DNA of 64,000 bases from Haloferax sp. Q22 (GTDB taxonomy: Archaea > Halobacteriota > Halobacteria > Halobacteriales > Haloferacaceae). This document shows positions 33,128-41,324 of the stretch, piece after piece. The position numbers and the translations under genes are program-made. Where the stretch lies: contig NZ_LOEP01000027.1 in NCBI RefSeq assembly GCF_001482285.1, positions 1 through 64,000 of the forward strand, in the 5' to 3' direction. Below the pieces are notes generated by a model. It searched no databases. It was not told where the DNA came from and saw only the letters and a list, made by a program, of their open reading frames with translations. Every line of letters begins with the position of its first letter. The stretch's first letter is position 1.

Positions 33128-33226
33128 ATGGTCTCCCGCCACTCCCCCGTCGGGCGAACGCTCGGTGTCGCCGCTGCCGTCAGCGTGTCTGTCATCGCCG
33201 TCGTGAGGTTCCTCACCAGACCATGA
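33128..33226 (+). CDS. 32-residue membrane microprotein
   Basis: An ORF of 33 codons encoding a short basic N-terminus (VSRHSPVGRTLG), one hydrophobic helix (VAAAVSVSVIAVV) and a basic tail (RFLTRP). Three signs argue that it is real. A TATA element sits at leaderless spacing. The stop overlaps the next ATG by four bases (ATGA). The only alternative first gene would have a 100-base leader. No homologue is known to me. Confidence 0.5.
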   Translation: MVSRHSPVGRTLGVAAAVSVSVIAVVRFLTRP

Positions 33227-33513
33227 GCGTGCTCGCCGACCTCGGGGGTATTCCCCTGCTCGTCGCGTACCTGTTGCTCCTCGCGGGAACGACCGTACAG
33301 TATCGGCGCGGAAAGCTCTCCGCTACGCGGGCGGTTCTCCTCGTCGGGATGTGTCTCACGTGGCTCTCGTACGCTCTCTTACAGGTGACGCAGTCCGGGA
33401 CCGTGCCGACGGGGACGCCGCTCAACTACGTCCTCGACGCGCTCGCCGTCGTCGTCCTCGTCGTCGGCGTGGCCGCGATGGTCTGGTGGTGGCGGGCGCG
33501 GGACGAACCGTGA
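33223..33513 (+). CDS. Three-helix membrane protein
   Basis: A 96-residue protein with three hydrophobic segments (IPLLVAYLLLLAG, AVLLVGMCLTWLSYALLQV and ALAVVVLVVGVAAMVWWW) and short loops, one of them basic (RRGKLSATR). Family unknown. Its start is nested in the end of the 32-residue ORF (ATGA), so both are probably made together and may interact in the membrane. Confidence 0.65.
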   Translation: MSVLADLGGIPLLVAYLLLLAGTTVQYRRGKLSATRAVLLVGMCLTWLSYALLQVTQSGTVPTGTPLNYVLDALAVVVLVVGVAAMVWWWRARDEP

Positions 33514-33555
33514 GTTCTCAAGGACGCGTCGCTGACCGAGTTGCGTTCAGAGAAC

Positions 33556-33569
33556 TGCGTCGGCTGGGA
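33556..33569. repeat. Partial tRNA-Gly 3' end (direct repeat)
   Basis: The 14 bases TGCGTCGGCTGGGA are identical to 33757-33770, the discriminator base, acceptor 3' strand and start of the T arm of the first tRNA-Gly gene. They are in the same orientation, 201 bases apart. Partial tRNA 3' ends of this kind mark integration sites or deletion scars. Confidence 0.5.
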
Positions 33570-33634
33570 GTTCACCGAACACTGTGAGGTGAACGCAGGA
33601 GCACCGGCGAGGCCAGCGGCCGAGTCGGTGAGAC

Positions 33635-33686
33635 GGGATTTGAACTCCACTCGCTCACTCGCGTTCGCTCGCTAGTTCAGAATCCC
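33635..33686. repeat. Imperfect inverted repeat resembling tRNA T-arm sequence
   Basis: GGGATTTGAACT (33635-33646) pairs with AGTTCAGAATCCC (33674-33686) except for one bulged base, around a 27-base spacer rich in CTCGC units. The left arm also matches the T-arm segment GGGATTTGAAC of the nearby tRNA genes. It may be a short mobile-type palindrome or tRNA debris. Confidence 0.45.
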
Positions 33687-33712
33687 AGCGTCGCGCACGC
33701 AGCCTCACAAGA

Positions 33713-33736
33713 CCGAGAGACACAGAGGTCTCTCGG
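33713..33736 (-). terminator. Hairpin downstream of the tRNA-Gly genes
   Basis: A perfect 9-bp stem (CCGAGAGAC, 33713-33721, with GTCTCTCGG, 33728-33736) and a 6-base loop start 20 bases beyond the 3' end of the tRNA pair. It could end or process the tRNA transcript, although no T-run follows. Confidence 0.4.
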
Positions 33737-33756
33737 AGGTTTGTGTTCGGCAGAAG

Positions 33757-33827
33757 TGCGTCGGCTGGGATTTGAACCCAGGTTGTGACCATGGCAAGGT
33801 CACGTGATACCACTACACTACCGACGC
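33757..33827 (-). tRNA. tRNA-Gly (GCC), second of a tandem pair
   Basis: A 71-base cloverleaf including the discriminator A, without encoded CCA. The acceptor stem is GCGTCGG/CCGACGC. The anticodon stem TGACC/GGTCA closes the loop TTGCCAT, anticodon GCC at 33793-33795. The T arm has TTCAAAT. It reads glycine GGC and GGU codons. Apart from two compensated base pairs in the acceptor stem it is identical to the upstream copy at 33840-33910. Confidence 0.95.
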
Positions 33828-33839
33828 ATGTGGTGGAAG

Positions 33840-33910
33840 TGCGCTGGCTGGGATTTGAACCCAGGTTGTGACCATGGCAAGGTCACGTGATACCACTACA
33901 CTACCAGCGC
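33840..33910 (-). tRNA. tRNA-Gly (GCC), first of a tandem pair
   Basis: A 71-base tRNA with acceptor stem GCGCTGG/CCAGCGC and anticodon GCC at 33876-33878. The body is identical to the gene at 33757-33827. The two are separated by 12 bases and are probably cut from one transcript starting near 33940. Confidence 0.95.
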
Positions 33911-33960
33911 ATTCCGCGTGTATCGTGGCGTGCTGCTGCGTTACTCGATAGTGTCGGGTT

Positions 33961-33970
33961 GATAAATAAG
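33961..33970 (-). promoter_or_regulatory. TATA-like element for the tRNA-Gly pair
   Basis: Reads CTTATTTATC on the minus strand, 51-60 bases before the first tRNA. Transcription would start near 33940 with a leader of about 30 bases to be removed by RNase P. Confidence 0.5.
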
Positions 33971-34139
33971 ACTTGCGAAACGGGGGAGAAATCGGGCGAC
34001 GGCGCGCCACCTGCTACCACGTGAGATTTGGCTTCGGCGACCTGTCGGTGACCGTGTAATTATGTACCACGCGACGTTCGCCAATCCCCCGCAAACTGGG
34101 TCGTGGGACGCTCTATCACCCCAGAATGGATTCGCTACT

Positions 34140-34148
34140 CTTTTAGGT
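34140..34148 (+). promoter_or_regulatory. Candidate promoter of the ribosomal superoperon
   Basis: CTTTTAGGT lies about 55 bases before the first ATG of the operon (34200), implying a leader of about 30 bases. A GAGG purine stretch just before the ATG may act as a ribosome-binding site. No other promoter-like element is visible in 33971-34199. Confidence 0.4.
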
Positions 34149-34199
34149 AGGCCCCCGGTACAAACGCCACAGTCTAGACGAGACGAGGATGAACCCGGC

Positions 34200-35042
34200 A
34201 TGAAACTCAGCGTACTCGTGCCGTCCTCACTCGTCCGGGAAGCCGAAGATCAACGCGAGGCAACTCGCAAACTCGGCTACGTCGCCCGCGCGGCGGCGGT
34301 CTTCCGGGCGAACGAACTCGTCGTCTTCCCCGACGAAGACGGCGAGAACAAGTGGGGCGGCGAGTTCGTCGAAACCGTACTTCGGTACGCCGCGACGCCC
34401 CCTTACCTCCGCAAGGAGGTCTGGGGCAAGCGCGACGAACTCCGCTACGCTGGTATCTTGCCGCCCGTTCTCGTGGCGTCTACGACCGCGGACGACTCCG
34501 ACGAGTCGCCCGCGTTGCGAGAAGGAATCGTGACCGAGGTCGGACCTGACGACCGCGTTCGGGTCAATTGCGGAATGCAACACCCGATCTCCCTGTTCGT
34601 CCCTCCCGGGATGAACCTCACAGAGGGAGAGCGCGTCGCTGTCAGGATCTCTTCGCGAGAACCGGTCCGTGCGCGGATCGTCGACGAGCCCCTCCCGGGC
34701 TTCGACGTATCCCGCATGGACCTCACGGAAGCACTCGGCAGGCCAGATGCGGGCGTGCGAATCGCCACGTCTCGCTATGGCGAACCGCTGTCGGTCCCCA
34801 CATTGGGCGACTTGACGGCCCGCATCACCGATGCCGGCGGCATGACCGTCGTCTTCGGGTCGCCGGGCCGTGGGCTTCCGGACATGCTCGGGATGTCTCC
34901 CGAGGATGTTGCAGACGTCGAACCTTCCGTTGGTCCGGGGTTCGACCTCTGGCTCAATACGATTCCGCGACAGGGCAGCGAGGTCGTGCGAACAGAAGAA
35001 GCGATGTTCGCCTCCCTCGCCTCCCTGACACTCACGGAGTGA
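34200..35042 (+). CDS. SPOUT-family RNA methyltransferase, COG2106 type
   Basis: A 280-residue member of the alpha/beta-knot methyltransferases that precede the L3 gene in many archaea. An inserted OB-like domain lies at about residues 95-150 (REGIVTEVGPDDRVRVNC). The knot is formed by RIATSRYGEPLS, TVVFGSPGRGLPDML and DLWLNTIPRQGSEVVRTEEA, which bind S-adenosylmethionine. The target is probably ribosomal RNA, possibly a uridine, but is not proven. It heads the ribosomal operon, with 4 bases to rpl3. The open frame before this ATG is not conserved-looking. Confidence 0.88.
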   Translation: MKLSVLVPSSLVREAEDQREATRKLGYVARAAAVFRANELVVFPDEDGENKWGGEFVETVLRYAATPPYLRKEVWGKRDELRYAGILPPVLVASTTADDSDESPALREGIVTEVGPDDRVRVNCGMQHPISLFVPPGMNLTEGERVAVRISSREPVRARIVDEPLPGFDVSRMDLTEALGRPDAGVRIATSRYGEPLSVPTLGDLTARITDAGGMTVVFGSPGRGLPDMLGMSPEDVADVEPSVGPGFDLWLNTIPRQGSEVVRTEEAMFASLASLTLTE

Positions 35043-35046
35043 ATCC

Positions 35047-36063
35047 ATGCCACAACCAAGCAGACCACGAAAAGGCTCGATGGGCTTCAGCCCGCGCAAG
35101 CGAGCAGTCAAGGAGGTTCCACGCATCAAGTCGTGGCCGTCCGACGACGGCTCTCCCGCGCTGCAGGGCTTCGCCGGTTACAAGGCCGGTATGACCCACG
35201 TGATGATGGTCAACGACGAGGCAGACTCCCCCCGCGAAGGAATGGAGGAGTCCGTCCCGGTGACCGTCGTCGAGACGCCGCCGATGCGCGCCGTCGCCCT
35301 TCGCGCCTACGAGCAGACGCCGTACGGTATGAAGCCGCAGACCGAGGTCTGGGCGGGCGAGTTCCACGACGAACTCGACCGCGTCCTCGACCTGCCGGCA
35401 GAAGACACGTTCGACTCGGACGCCGACGCGCTTCGCGAGGCCGTCGAGGCCGGCGAAGTCGATGACCTCCGCGTCATCACGCACACGGTGCCCTCCGAGC
35501 TCGCGAACGTGCCCAAGAAGAAGCCCGACGTGATGGAGACTCGCGTCGGCGGCGGCTCCATGGTGGAGCGCGCCGACTTCGCCCTCGACCTCGTTGCCGA
35601 GGGCGGCGAACACGAGATGTCCGACGTGTTCCGCGCCGGCGAGTACCTCGACGCCGCGGGTGTCACGAAGGGTAAGGGTACGCAGGGCCCCGTCAAGCGA
35701 TGGGGCGTCCAGAAGCGTAAGGGCAAGCACGCCCGCCAGGGCTGGAGACGCCGTATTGGCAACCTCGGCCCCTGGAACCCGTCCCGTGTCCGCTCTACGG
35801 TTCCGCAGCTCGGTCAGACTGGTTACCACCAGCGCACTGAGCTCAACAAGCGCCTCATCGACCTCGGTGAGGGTGACGAGGCCTCCGTCGACGGTGGCTT
35901 CGTCAACTACGGCGAGGTCGACGGCTCCTACGCGCTCATCAAGGGCTCGCTGCCGGGCCCCAACAAGCGCCTTCTGCGGTTCCGCCCGGCCATCCGGCCG
36001 AACGACCAGCCGCGCCTCGACCCCGAGGTGCGCTACGTCTCTACCGCATCGAACCAGGGTTAA
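35047..36063 (+). CDS. rpl3: Ribosomal protein uL3
   Basis: A large-subunit protein whose long loop reaches the peptidyl transferase centre. At 338 residues it is the archaeal/eukaryotic form, starting with the basic tail PSRPRKGSMGFSPRKRAV. It contains YKAGMTHVM, and the core motif KGKGTQGPVKRWGVQKRKGK with GWRRRIGNLGPWNPSRVR follows. Second gene of the superoperon. Confidence 0.97.
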   Translation: MPQPSRPRKGSMGFSPRKRAVKEVPRIKSWPSDDGSPALQGFAGYKAGMTHVMMVNDEADSPREGMEESVPVTVVETPPMRAVALRAYEQTPYGMKPQTEVWAGEFHDELDRVLDLPAEDTFDSDADALREAVEAGEVDDLRVITHTVPSELANVPKKKPDVMETRVGGGSMVERADFALDLVAEGGEHEMSDVFRAGEYLDAAGVTKGKGTQGPVKRWGVQKRKGKHARQGWRRRIGNLGPWNPSRVRSTVPQLGQTGYHQRTELNKRLIDLGEGDEASVDGGFVNYGEVDGSYALIKGSLPGPNKRLLRFRPAIRPNDQPRLDPEVRYVSTASNQG

Positions 36064-36066
36064 ACC

Positions 36067-36813
36067 ATGCAGGCAACTATCCGAGACCTGAACGGCGACG
36101 ACGCGGGCAGCATCGACCTGCCCGAGGTCTTCGAGACGGCTTACCGTCCGGACCTCATCAAGCGTGCCGTCATCGCCGCGCAGGCAAACCGAAAACAGCC
36201 GTACGGTGCCGACCCCTACGCCGGACTTCGAACCCCGGCAGAGTCCATGGGCAGCGGCCGTGGGATGTCCCACGACCCACGCCAGAACGGCGTCGCCCGA
36301 CGCGTCCCGCACGCCGTCTCCGGCCGTCGCGCTCACCCGCCGAAGGCCGAGAAGGACCAAGGGAAGGAGATCAACACGAAGGAGCGTAAGCTCGCCGTCC
36401 GCTCGGCGCTCGCCGCCACGGCGGACCCCGAGCTGGTCGCCGAGCGCGGTCACCGCTTCGACGACGACCTCGAGCTCCCCCTCGTCGTCTCCGACGACTT
36501 CGAGGACCTCGTCAAGACGAAGGAGGTCGTCGACCTCCTGCAGTCGCTCGGCGTCTACGACGACATCGAGCGCTCCGAGGAGAACAAGAAGGTCAAGAGC
36601 GGCCAGGGCAAGCTCCGCGGTCGCAAGTACACCCGTCCGAAGTCCATCCTCTTCGTGACGGCCGACGAGCCCTCGAAAGCGGCTCGCAACCTCGCCGGCG
36701 TCGACGTCGCCACCGCGGCGAACGTCTCCGCCGAAGACCTCGCGCCCGGCACCCACGCCGGTCGCCTCACGCTGTTCACCGAGAGCGCGCTTGAGGAGGT
36801 CGCAGAACGATGA
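36067..36813 (+). CDS. rpl4: Ribosomal protein uL4
   Basis: A 248-residue large-subunit protein lining the exit tunnel. The tunnel loop RKQPYGADPYAGLRTPAES and the segment GMSHDPRQNGVARRVPHAV are diagnostic of the archaeal/eukaryotic type. Three bases after rpl3. Its stop overlaps the rpl23 start (ATGA). Confidence 0.97.
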   Translation: MQATIRDLNGDDAGSIDLPEVFETAYRPDLIKRAVIAAQANRKQPYGADPYAGLRTPAESMGSGRGMSHDPRQNGVARRVPHAVSGRRAHPPKAEKDQGKEINTKERKLAVRSALAATADPELVAERGHRFDDDLELPLVVSDDFEDLVKTKEVVDLLQSLGVYDDIERSEENKKVKSGQGKLRGRKYTRPKSILFVTADEPSKAARNLAGVDVATAANVSAEDLAPGTHAGRLTLFTESALEEVAER

Positions 36814-37061
36814 GCATCATCGAACACCCGCTGGTCACGGAGAAGGCGATGAACCAGATGGACTTCGACAACAAGCTCCAGTTCATCGTCCACATCGACT
36901 CGACGAAGTCCGACGTGAAAGACGAAGTCGAGTCGCGCTACGACGTGGCCGTCGAGAAGGTCAACACGCAGGTCACGATGAAAGGCAAAAAGAAAGCAAC
37001 AGTTCGTCTCTCTGAAGACGACGACGCGCAGGAAGTCGCGTCGCGTATCGGGGTGTTCTAA
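36810..37061 (+). CDS. rpl23: Ribosomal protein uL23
   Basis: An 83-residue large-subunit protein at the tunnel exit, where it contacts the signal recognition particle and the translocon. Family segments are IIEHPLVTEKAMNQMD, LQFIVHIDSTKSDVKDEVE and VEKVNTQVTMKGKKKATV. Translation is coupled to rpl4 by a four-base overlap. Confidence 0.96.
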   Translation: MSIIEHPLVTEKAMNQMDFDNKLQFIVHIDSTKSDVKDEVESRYDVAVEKVNTQVTMKGKKKATVRLSEDDDAQEVASRIGVF

Positions 37062-37063
37062 CC

Positions 37064-37789
37064 ATGGGACGCCGAATTCAGGGCCAGCGTCGTGGTCGCG
37101 GTACGTCCACGTTCCGGGCGCCGTCGCACCGCTACAAGGCCGAACTGTCGCACAAGAAGTCCGAGGAGAAAGACACCATCACGGGCACGGTCGTCGGCAT
37201 CGAGCACGACCCCGCACGCAGCGCGCCCATCGCCCTCGTCGAGTTCGAGGACGAACAGCGCATGATTCTCGCGCCCGAGGGTGTCACCGTCGGCGAAGAG
37301 CTTCAGATCGGCGTTTCCGCCGAAATCAAGCCCGGCAACACGCTGCCGCTCGCCGAGATTCCCGAGGGTGTCCCCGTCTGTAACGTCGAGCACCAGCCCG
37401 GCGACGGCGGGAAGTTCGCCCGCGCCTCCGGCGTGAGTGCGCAGCTTCTCTCGCACGACCGCAAGGTCGCCATCGTGAAGCTCCCGTCGGGCGAGGTCAA
37501 GCGCCTCAACCCCAACTGCCGCGCCACCATCGGCGTCGTCGCCGGTGGCGGCCGCACGGAGAAGCCCTTCGTCAAGGCAGGCAAGAAGTACCACAAGATG
37601 AAAGCGCGCGGTATCAAGTGGCCGCGCGTGCGTGGTGTTGCTATGAACGCCGTCGACCACCCGTTCGGTGGCGGCGGCCGGCAGCACCCCGGTCAGCCGA
37701 AGTCCGTCTCGCGGAACGCTCCGCCGGGCCGGAAGGTCGGTGACATCGCCTCCAAACGCACCGGTCGCGGTGGCAAGGGAGGTAAGTAA
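37064..37789 (+). CDS. rpl2: Ribosomal protein uL2
   Basis: A 241-residue core large-subunit protein required for subunit joining and peptidyl transfer. The N-terminus [17 protein letters not shown], the SH3-like/OB body and the C-terminal segment [18 protein letters not shown] with its functional histidine are all present. Confidence 0.97.
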   Translation: MGRRIQGQRRGRGTSTFRAPSHRYKAELSHKKSEEKDTITGTVVGIEHDPARSAPIALVEFEDEQRMILAPEGVTVGEELQIGVSAEIKPGNTLPLAEIPEGVPVCNVEHQPGDGGKFARASGVSAQLLSHDRKVAIVKLPSGEVKRLNPNCRATIGVVAGGGRTEKPFVKAGKKYHKMKARGIKWPRVRGVAMNAVDHPFGGGGRQHPGQPKSVSRNAPPGRKVGDIASKRTGRGGKGGK

Positions 37790-37791
37790 CC

Positions 37792-38214
37792 ATGAGTACG
37801 CAATACCGCACCGGCCGCGAAGGTGAGTTCACCTACCGCGGCTACACGCTCGACGAGCTGCAGGATATGGAGCTCGACGAGGTCGCGGAACTGCTCCCCG
37901 CTCGTCAGCGGCGAACCATCACCCGAGGCCTGTCGGCCGAGCACGAGAAGCTGCTCGCGAAGGCTCAGGACAAGACGGAAGAGGAGACGGCTAACGCACC
38001 GATTCGAACGCACCTGCGTGACATGCCGATTCTCCCCGAATTCGTCGGTCTCACCTTCGCCGTCTACACCGGCCAGGAGTTCGAACGCACCCAGATTCAG
38101 CCCGAGATGATCGGCCACTACCTGGGCGAGTTCCAGCTGACCCGTAGCTCGGTCGAGCACGGTCAGGCCGGTATCGGCGCGACCCGGTCTTCGAAGTTCG
38201 TGCCCCTCAAGTAA
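37792..38214 (+). CDS. rps19: Ribosomal protein uS19
   Basis: A 140-residue small-subunit head protein near the A site. Archaeal N-terminal extension [20 protein letters not shown], then [35 protein letters not shown] and the C-terminal [16 protein letters not shown]. Two bases after rpl2. Confidence 0.97.
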   Translation: MSTQYRTGREGEFTYRGYTLDELQDMELDEVAELLPARQRRTITRGLSAEHEKLLAKAQDKTEEETANAPIRTHLRDMPILPEFVGLTFAVYTGQEFERTQIQPEMIGHYLGEFQLTRSSVEHGQAGIGATRSSKFVPLK

Positions 38215-38217
38215 ACC

Positions 38218-38679
38218 ATGGGAATCAACTACAGCGTCGAGGCCGACCCGGACACCACGGCCAAGGGTATGCTCCGGGACCGGCCCATCAGCATCAAGCA
38301 CAGCAAGGCCATCTCCCGAGCCATCAAGGGGATGCCCGTCGCCGACGCAGAGGAGTACCTCGAAGCCGTCATCGACGGCGAGCGGTCGGTTCCGTTCAAG
38401 CAGCACAACTCCGGTGTCGGTCACCGAAGCGACATCGACGGCTGGGACGCGGGACGGTACCCCGAGAAGGCGTCCAAGGCGTTCCTCGAACTCCTCGAAA
38501 ACGTTCGCAACAACGCGACCGAACAGGGGTTCGACGGACCGGCCATGGAGATCAAGCACGTCGCCGCCCACAAGGTCGGCGAACGTCAGGGTCGCAAGCC
38601 CCGCGCCTTCGGTCGGGCGGACCCGTGGAACACCCCAATCTGTGATGTCGAACTCATCATCGAAGAGGTCGAGGAATAA
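38218..38679 (+). CDS. rpl22: Ribosomal protein uL22
   Basis: A 153-residue large-subunit protein whose beta hairpin reaches into the exit tunnel. Landmarks are [40 protein letters not shown] and the hairpin [18 protein letters not shown]. The stop shares one base with the rps3 start (TAATG). Confidence 0.97.
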   Translation: MGINYSVEADPDTTAKGMLRDRPISIKHSKAISRAIKGMPVADAEEYLEAVIDGERSVPFKQHNSGVGHRSDIDGWDAGRYPEKASKAFLELLENVRNNATEQGFDGPAMEIKHVAAHKVGERQGRKPRAFGRADPWNTPICDVELIIEEVEE

Positions 38680-39587
38680 TGGCTGACGAACACCAATTCA
38701 TCGAGAACGGACTGCAGCGGTCCCAGATCGACGAGTTCTTCGCAGAAGAGCTCGGCCGAGCGGGCTACGGCGGCATGGATGTCGCCAAGACGCCGATGGG
38801 CACCCAGATCGTGCTCAAGGCCGAAAAGCCCGGGATGGTCATCGGGAAAGGCGGGAAGAACATCCGTAAGGTCACCCGCGAACTCGAAGAGCGATTCAAC
38901 CTCGACGACCCACAGATCGACGTGCAGGAAGTCGACGAGCCGGACCTCAACGCCCGGATCGTCGCCGACCGCCTCGCCAACGCGCTCGAGCGCGGTTGGT
39001 ACTTCCGTAAGGCGGGCCACACGACCATCGACCGCATCATGGACGCCGGCGCCCTCGGTGCCGAAATCGTCCTCTCCGGGAAGGTCACGGGCGCTCGCTC
39101 CCGCGTCGAGAAGTTCAACCGCGGCTACATCAAGCACAACGGCGAGCCCGCACAGGAGATCGTCGACGAGGGTCAGGGCGTCGCAGTCATGAAGCTCGGT
39201 ACCATCGGCGTGACGGTCAAGATCATCCCGCCGGGTGCGAAGCTCCCCGACGACTTCGAAGTCGAGGAAGACGCGAACCCCGAAGCAGTCGAACAGATCG
39301 AAGAGACCGAGAGCGTCGAGGACCTCCTCGAAGAGGAGCCGGAAGAAGTTCCGGACGTCTCCGAGGAGGCCGACGACGAGACGGACGCAGTCGACGAAGA
39401 CGTCGTCGAGGAAGCGGCCGTCGAAGCGGTCGAAGAAGAAGTCGTCGACGAAGCCGACGACGACGAGGACGAAGCGGTCGAGGAAGTCGTCGACGACGAC
39501 GAAGAACTCGACGAAGACGTCGCCGAAGAGGCGGCCGACCTCGTCGCGGAGATGGAAGACGACGACGAAGAAACGGAGGAAGAATAA
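38679..39587 (+). CDS. rps3: Ribosomal protein uS3 with acidic tail
   Basis: A small-subunit protein of the mRNA entry channel. Residues 1-205 hold the KH domain ([20 protein letters not shown]) and the C-terminal domain ([20 protein letters not shown]). The remaining 95 or so residues are almost entirely Glu, Asp, Val and Ala, a low-complexity acidic extension giving 302 residues in all. Such tails occur in haloarchaeal uS3 but this one is long. The coding of the tail is repetitive (GAC/GAA/GTC runs), a likely site of length variation. Confidence 0.97.
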   Translation: MADEHQFIENGLQRSQIDEFFAEELGRAGYGGMDVAKTPMGTQIVLKAEKPGMVIGKGGKNIRKVTRELEERFNLDDPQIDVQEVDEPDLNARIVADRLANALERGWYFRKAGHTTIDRIMDAGALGAEIVLSGKVTGARSRVEKFNRGYIKHNGEPAQEIVDEGQGVAVMKLGTIGVTVKIIPPGAKLPDDFEVEEDANPEAVEQIEETESVEDLLEEEPEEVPDVSEEADDETDAVDEDVVEEAAVEAVEEEVVDEADDDEDEAVEEVVDDDEELDEDVAEEAADLVAEMEDDDEETEEE

Positions 39588-39800
39588 ATGGCGATCCTCT
39601 ACACCGAAGAGATTCGCGACATGACGCCCGCAGAGCGCACCGCCGAGCTCGAAGAGCTCGAAACGGAGCTGCTCAACGCGAAGGCCGTGCAGGCCGCGGG
39701 TGGCGCGCCGGAGAACCCCGGCCGCGTCTCTGAACTGAAGAAGACCATCGCCCGAATCAAGACGATTCAGGGCGAAGAAGGCGACCTCGACGAAGAATAA
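39588..39800 (+). CDS. rpl29: Ribosomal protein uL29
   Basis: A 70-residue two-helix protein near the tunnel exit. It shows [19 protein letters not shown] and [15 protein letters not shown], the family's antiparallel helices. It starts directly after the rps3 stop with no spacer. Confidence 0.95.
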   Translation: MAILYTEEIRDMTPAERTAELEELETELLNAKAVQAAGGAPENPGRVSELKKTIARIKTIQGEEGDLDEE

Positions 39801-39801
39801 A

Positions 39802-40233
39802 ATGCCACTTACACCCGAGACCCTCACGCGACACGAGCTCAACGGCCTCCACGTGGAGGTCGTCGACGCGGCGAACCCCGACCTCGTCGGGATAGCCGGT
39901 CGCATCGTCGTCGAGACGATGCACACGCTCATGGTCGACGACGGGTCTCGGGTGCGGCAGGTGCCGAAACGAGGGGCGACCTTCGAATTCGAGATTCCGC
40001 GTACAGATGAAGCCGCCGGCGCCGCGAAGGCGTCGGGGACCGCGTCCAAACTTCGGTCGGATACTACTGGCGGATTTGATGCCAGTCAGTCTGATCGGCT
40101 CGCCGACTCATCATCGGCGGCTTCCCGTTCCGGGAATTGCGAGGGCGTGGCCTACGTTACGGTGGATGGCGCACAACTGCTCTCACGACCCGCCCTGCGC
40201 ACCGAAACTACAGGTGACTCGAAATGGCGATAG
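39802..40233 (+). CDS. rnp1: Ribonuclease P protein component 1
   Basis: The archaeal homologue of Rpp29/Pop4, part of the RNase P holoenzyme that trims tRNA 5' leaders. The Sm-like barrel is seen in [40 protein letters not shown] and GATFEFEI. At 143 residues it is longer than most because of a Ser/Ala/Asp-rich insertion at about 70-115. Its position between uL29 and uS17 is the standard archaeal one. It overlaps rps17 by 10 bases. Confidence 0.93.
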   Translation: MPLTPETLTRHELNGLHVEVVDAANPDLVGIAGRIVVETMHTLMVDDGSRVRQVPKRGATFEFEIPRTDEAAGAAKASGTASKLRSDTTGGFDASQSDRLADSSSAASRSGNCEGVAYVTVDGAQLLSRPALRTETTGDSKWR

Positions 40234-40568
40234 GACTTGACGTTCCAATGCCTCCGGAACCTGACGATTCCGAGGCTTACGACTACGAAAAATGTCCGTT
40301 CTACGGCTCGCTCTCCGTCCGGGGTCAGACCCTGGAGGGGACAGTCGTCTCGACGGACATGGCAAAGACCGTCATCGTCGAGCGGGAGTACGACGTATTC
40401 GTTCCGAAGTACGACCGCTACATGAAGCGACGTTCCCGCATCCCGGCACACGTGCCGGGCGTGCTCGACGACGTCGCTGTCGGTGACGAAGTAACGATTG
40501 CGGAGACCCGACCTCTCTCGAAGACGAAATCCCACGTCGTCGTCGAGATTATCGGAGGTGACGAGTGA
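40224..40568 (+). CDS. rps17: Ribosomal protein uS17
   Basis: A 114-residue small-subunit OB-fold protein. Archaeal N-terminus with [20 protein letters not shown], then [19 protein letters not shown] and [11 protein letters not shown]. Start overlaps the end of rnp1; stop shares one base with rpl14 (TGATG). Confidence 0.96.
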   Translation: MAIGLDVPMPPEPDDSEAYDYEKCPFYGSLSVRGQTLEGTVVSTDMAKTVIVEREYDVFVPKYDRYMKRRSRIPAHVPGVLDDVAVGDEVTIAETRPLSKTKSHVVVEIIGGDE

Positions 40569-40966
40569 TGGAAGCGCTCAAAGCGGACATCACCAAGGGT
40601 GTCGCCCGTGGCTCGCTGGTCACGTGCGCCGACAACACCGGCGCTCGTGAACTGAAGATTATCAGCGTCGCGGGTTACTCCGGCACGAAGAACCGCCACC
40701 CCAAGGCAGGCATCGGGAACAAGGTGACTGTTTCAGTCACCAAGGGTACCCCCGAGATGCGCCGCCAGGTGCTCGAAGCGGTCATCGTCCGCCAGCGGAA
40801 ATCCATCCGCCGGCCCGATGGCACGCGTGTGAAGTTCGAGGACAACGCCGCCGTCATCATCGACGAGATGGAAGAGCCTCGCGGGACCGAGATCAAGGGT
40901 CCCGTCGCACGCGAAGTCGCCGAGCGCTTCGGGAGTATCGCATCGACGGCTACGATGATTGTATAG
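40568..40966 (+). CDS. rpl14: Ribosomal protein uL14
   Basis: A 132-residue large-subunit protein at the subunit interface. Family segments: [39 protein letters not shown], and [18 protein letters not shown]. The ATG at 40568 is preferred to a GTG one codon upstream. Confidence 0.97.
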   Translation: MEALKADITKGVARGSLVTCADNTGARELKIISVAGYSGTKNRHPKAGIGNKVTVSVTKGTPEMRRQVLEAVIVRQRKSIRRPDGTRVKFEDNAAVIIDEMEEPRGTEIKGPVAREVAERFGSIASTATMIV

Positions 40967-40967
40967 T

Positions 40968-41324
40968 ATGACTCGACAACCGCGCAAACAGCGAACCCAG
41001 ATTCGCGACGCGCCGCTCCACGAGCGGCAAAAGCAGGTCCGCGCACCGCTGTCGGCCGACCTCCGCGAGGAGTACGGCAGCCGCAACGTCCGCGTCAACG
41101 CGGGCGACACGGTCGAGGTGCTCCGCGGCGACTTCGCCGGCGAAGAAAGCGAAGTCACCGAGGTCGACCTCACCGACGCCGTCATCTACGTCGACGGCGT
41201 CACCGTTGAGAAAGCCGACGGCGAGGAGGTCCCACGCCCCCTTCAGGCCAGTAACGTCCGCGTGACGGAACTGGACCTCGAAGACGACGTGCGCGAGGCC
41301 CGACTCAAGGAGGATAACGAATGA
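40968..41324 (+). CDS. rpl24: Ribosomal protein uL24
   Basis: A 118-residue assembly-initiator protein of the large subunit. Archaeal basic N-terminus [23 protein letters not shown] motif region [20 protein letters not shown], acidic C-terminus. One base after rpl14; stop overlaps rps4e (ATGA). Confidence 0.96.
   Translation: MTRQPRKQRTQIRDAPLHERQKQVRAPLSADLREEYGSRNVRVNAGDTVEVLRGDFAGEESEVTEVDLTDAVIYVDGVTVEKADGEEVPRPLQASNVRVTELDLEDDVREARLKEDNE

Noticed and set aside
33635-33700. A third tRNA gene in the tRNA-Gly region
   Set aside because: T-arm-like sequence is present, but no acceptor stem or anticodon arm can be folded. Kept only as a repeat.
34062-34199. Longer N-terminus for the SPOUT methyltransferase
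   Set aside because: The added 46 residues (Pro/Gln/Arg-rich) do not match the family, and the TATA candidate lies inside them.
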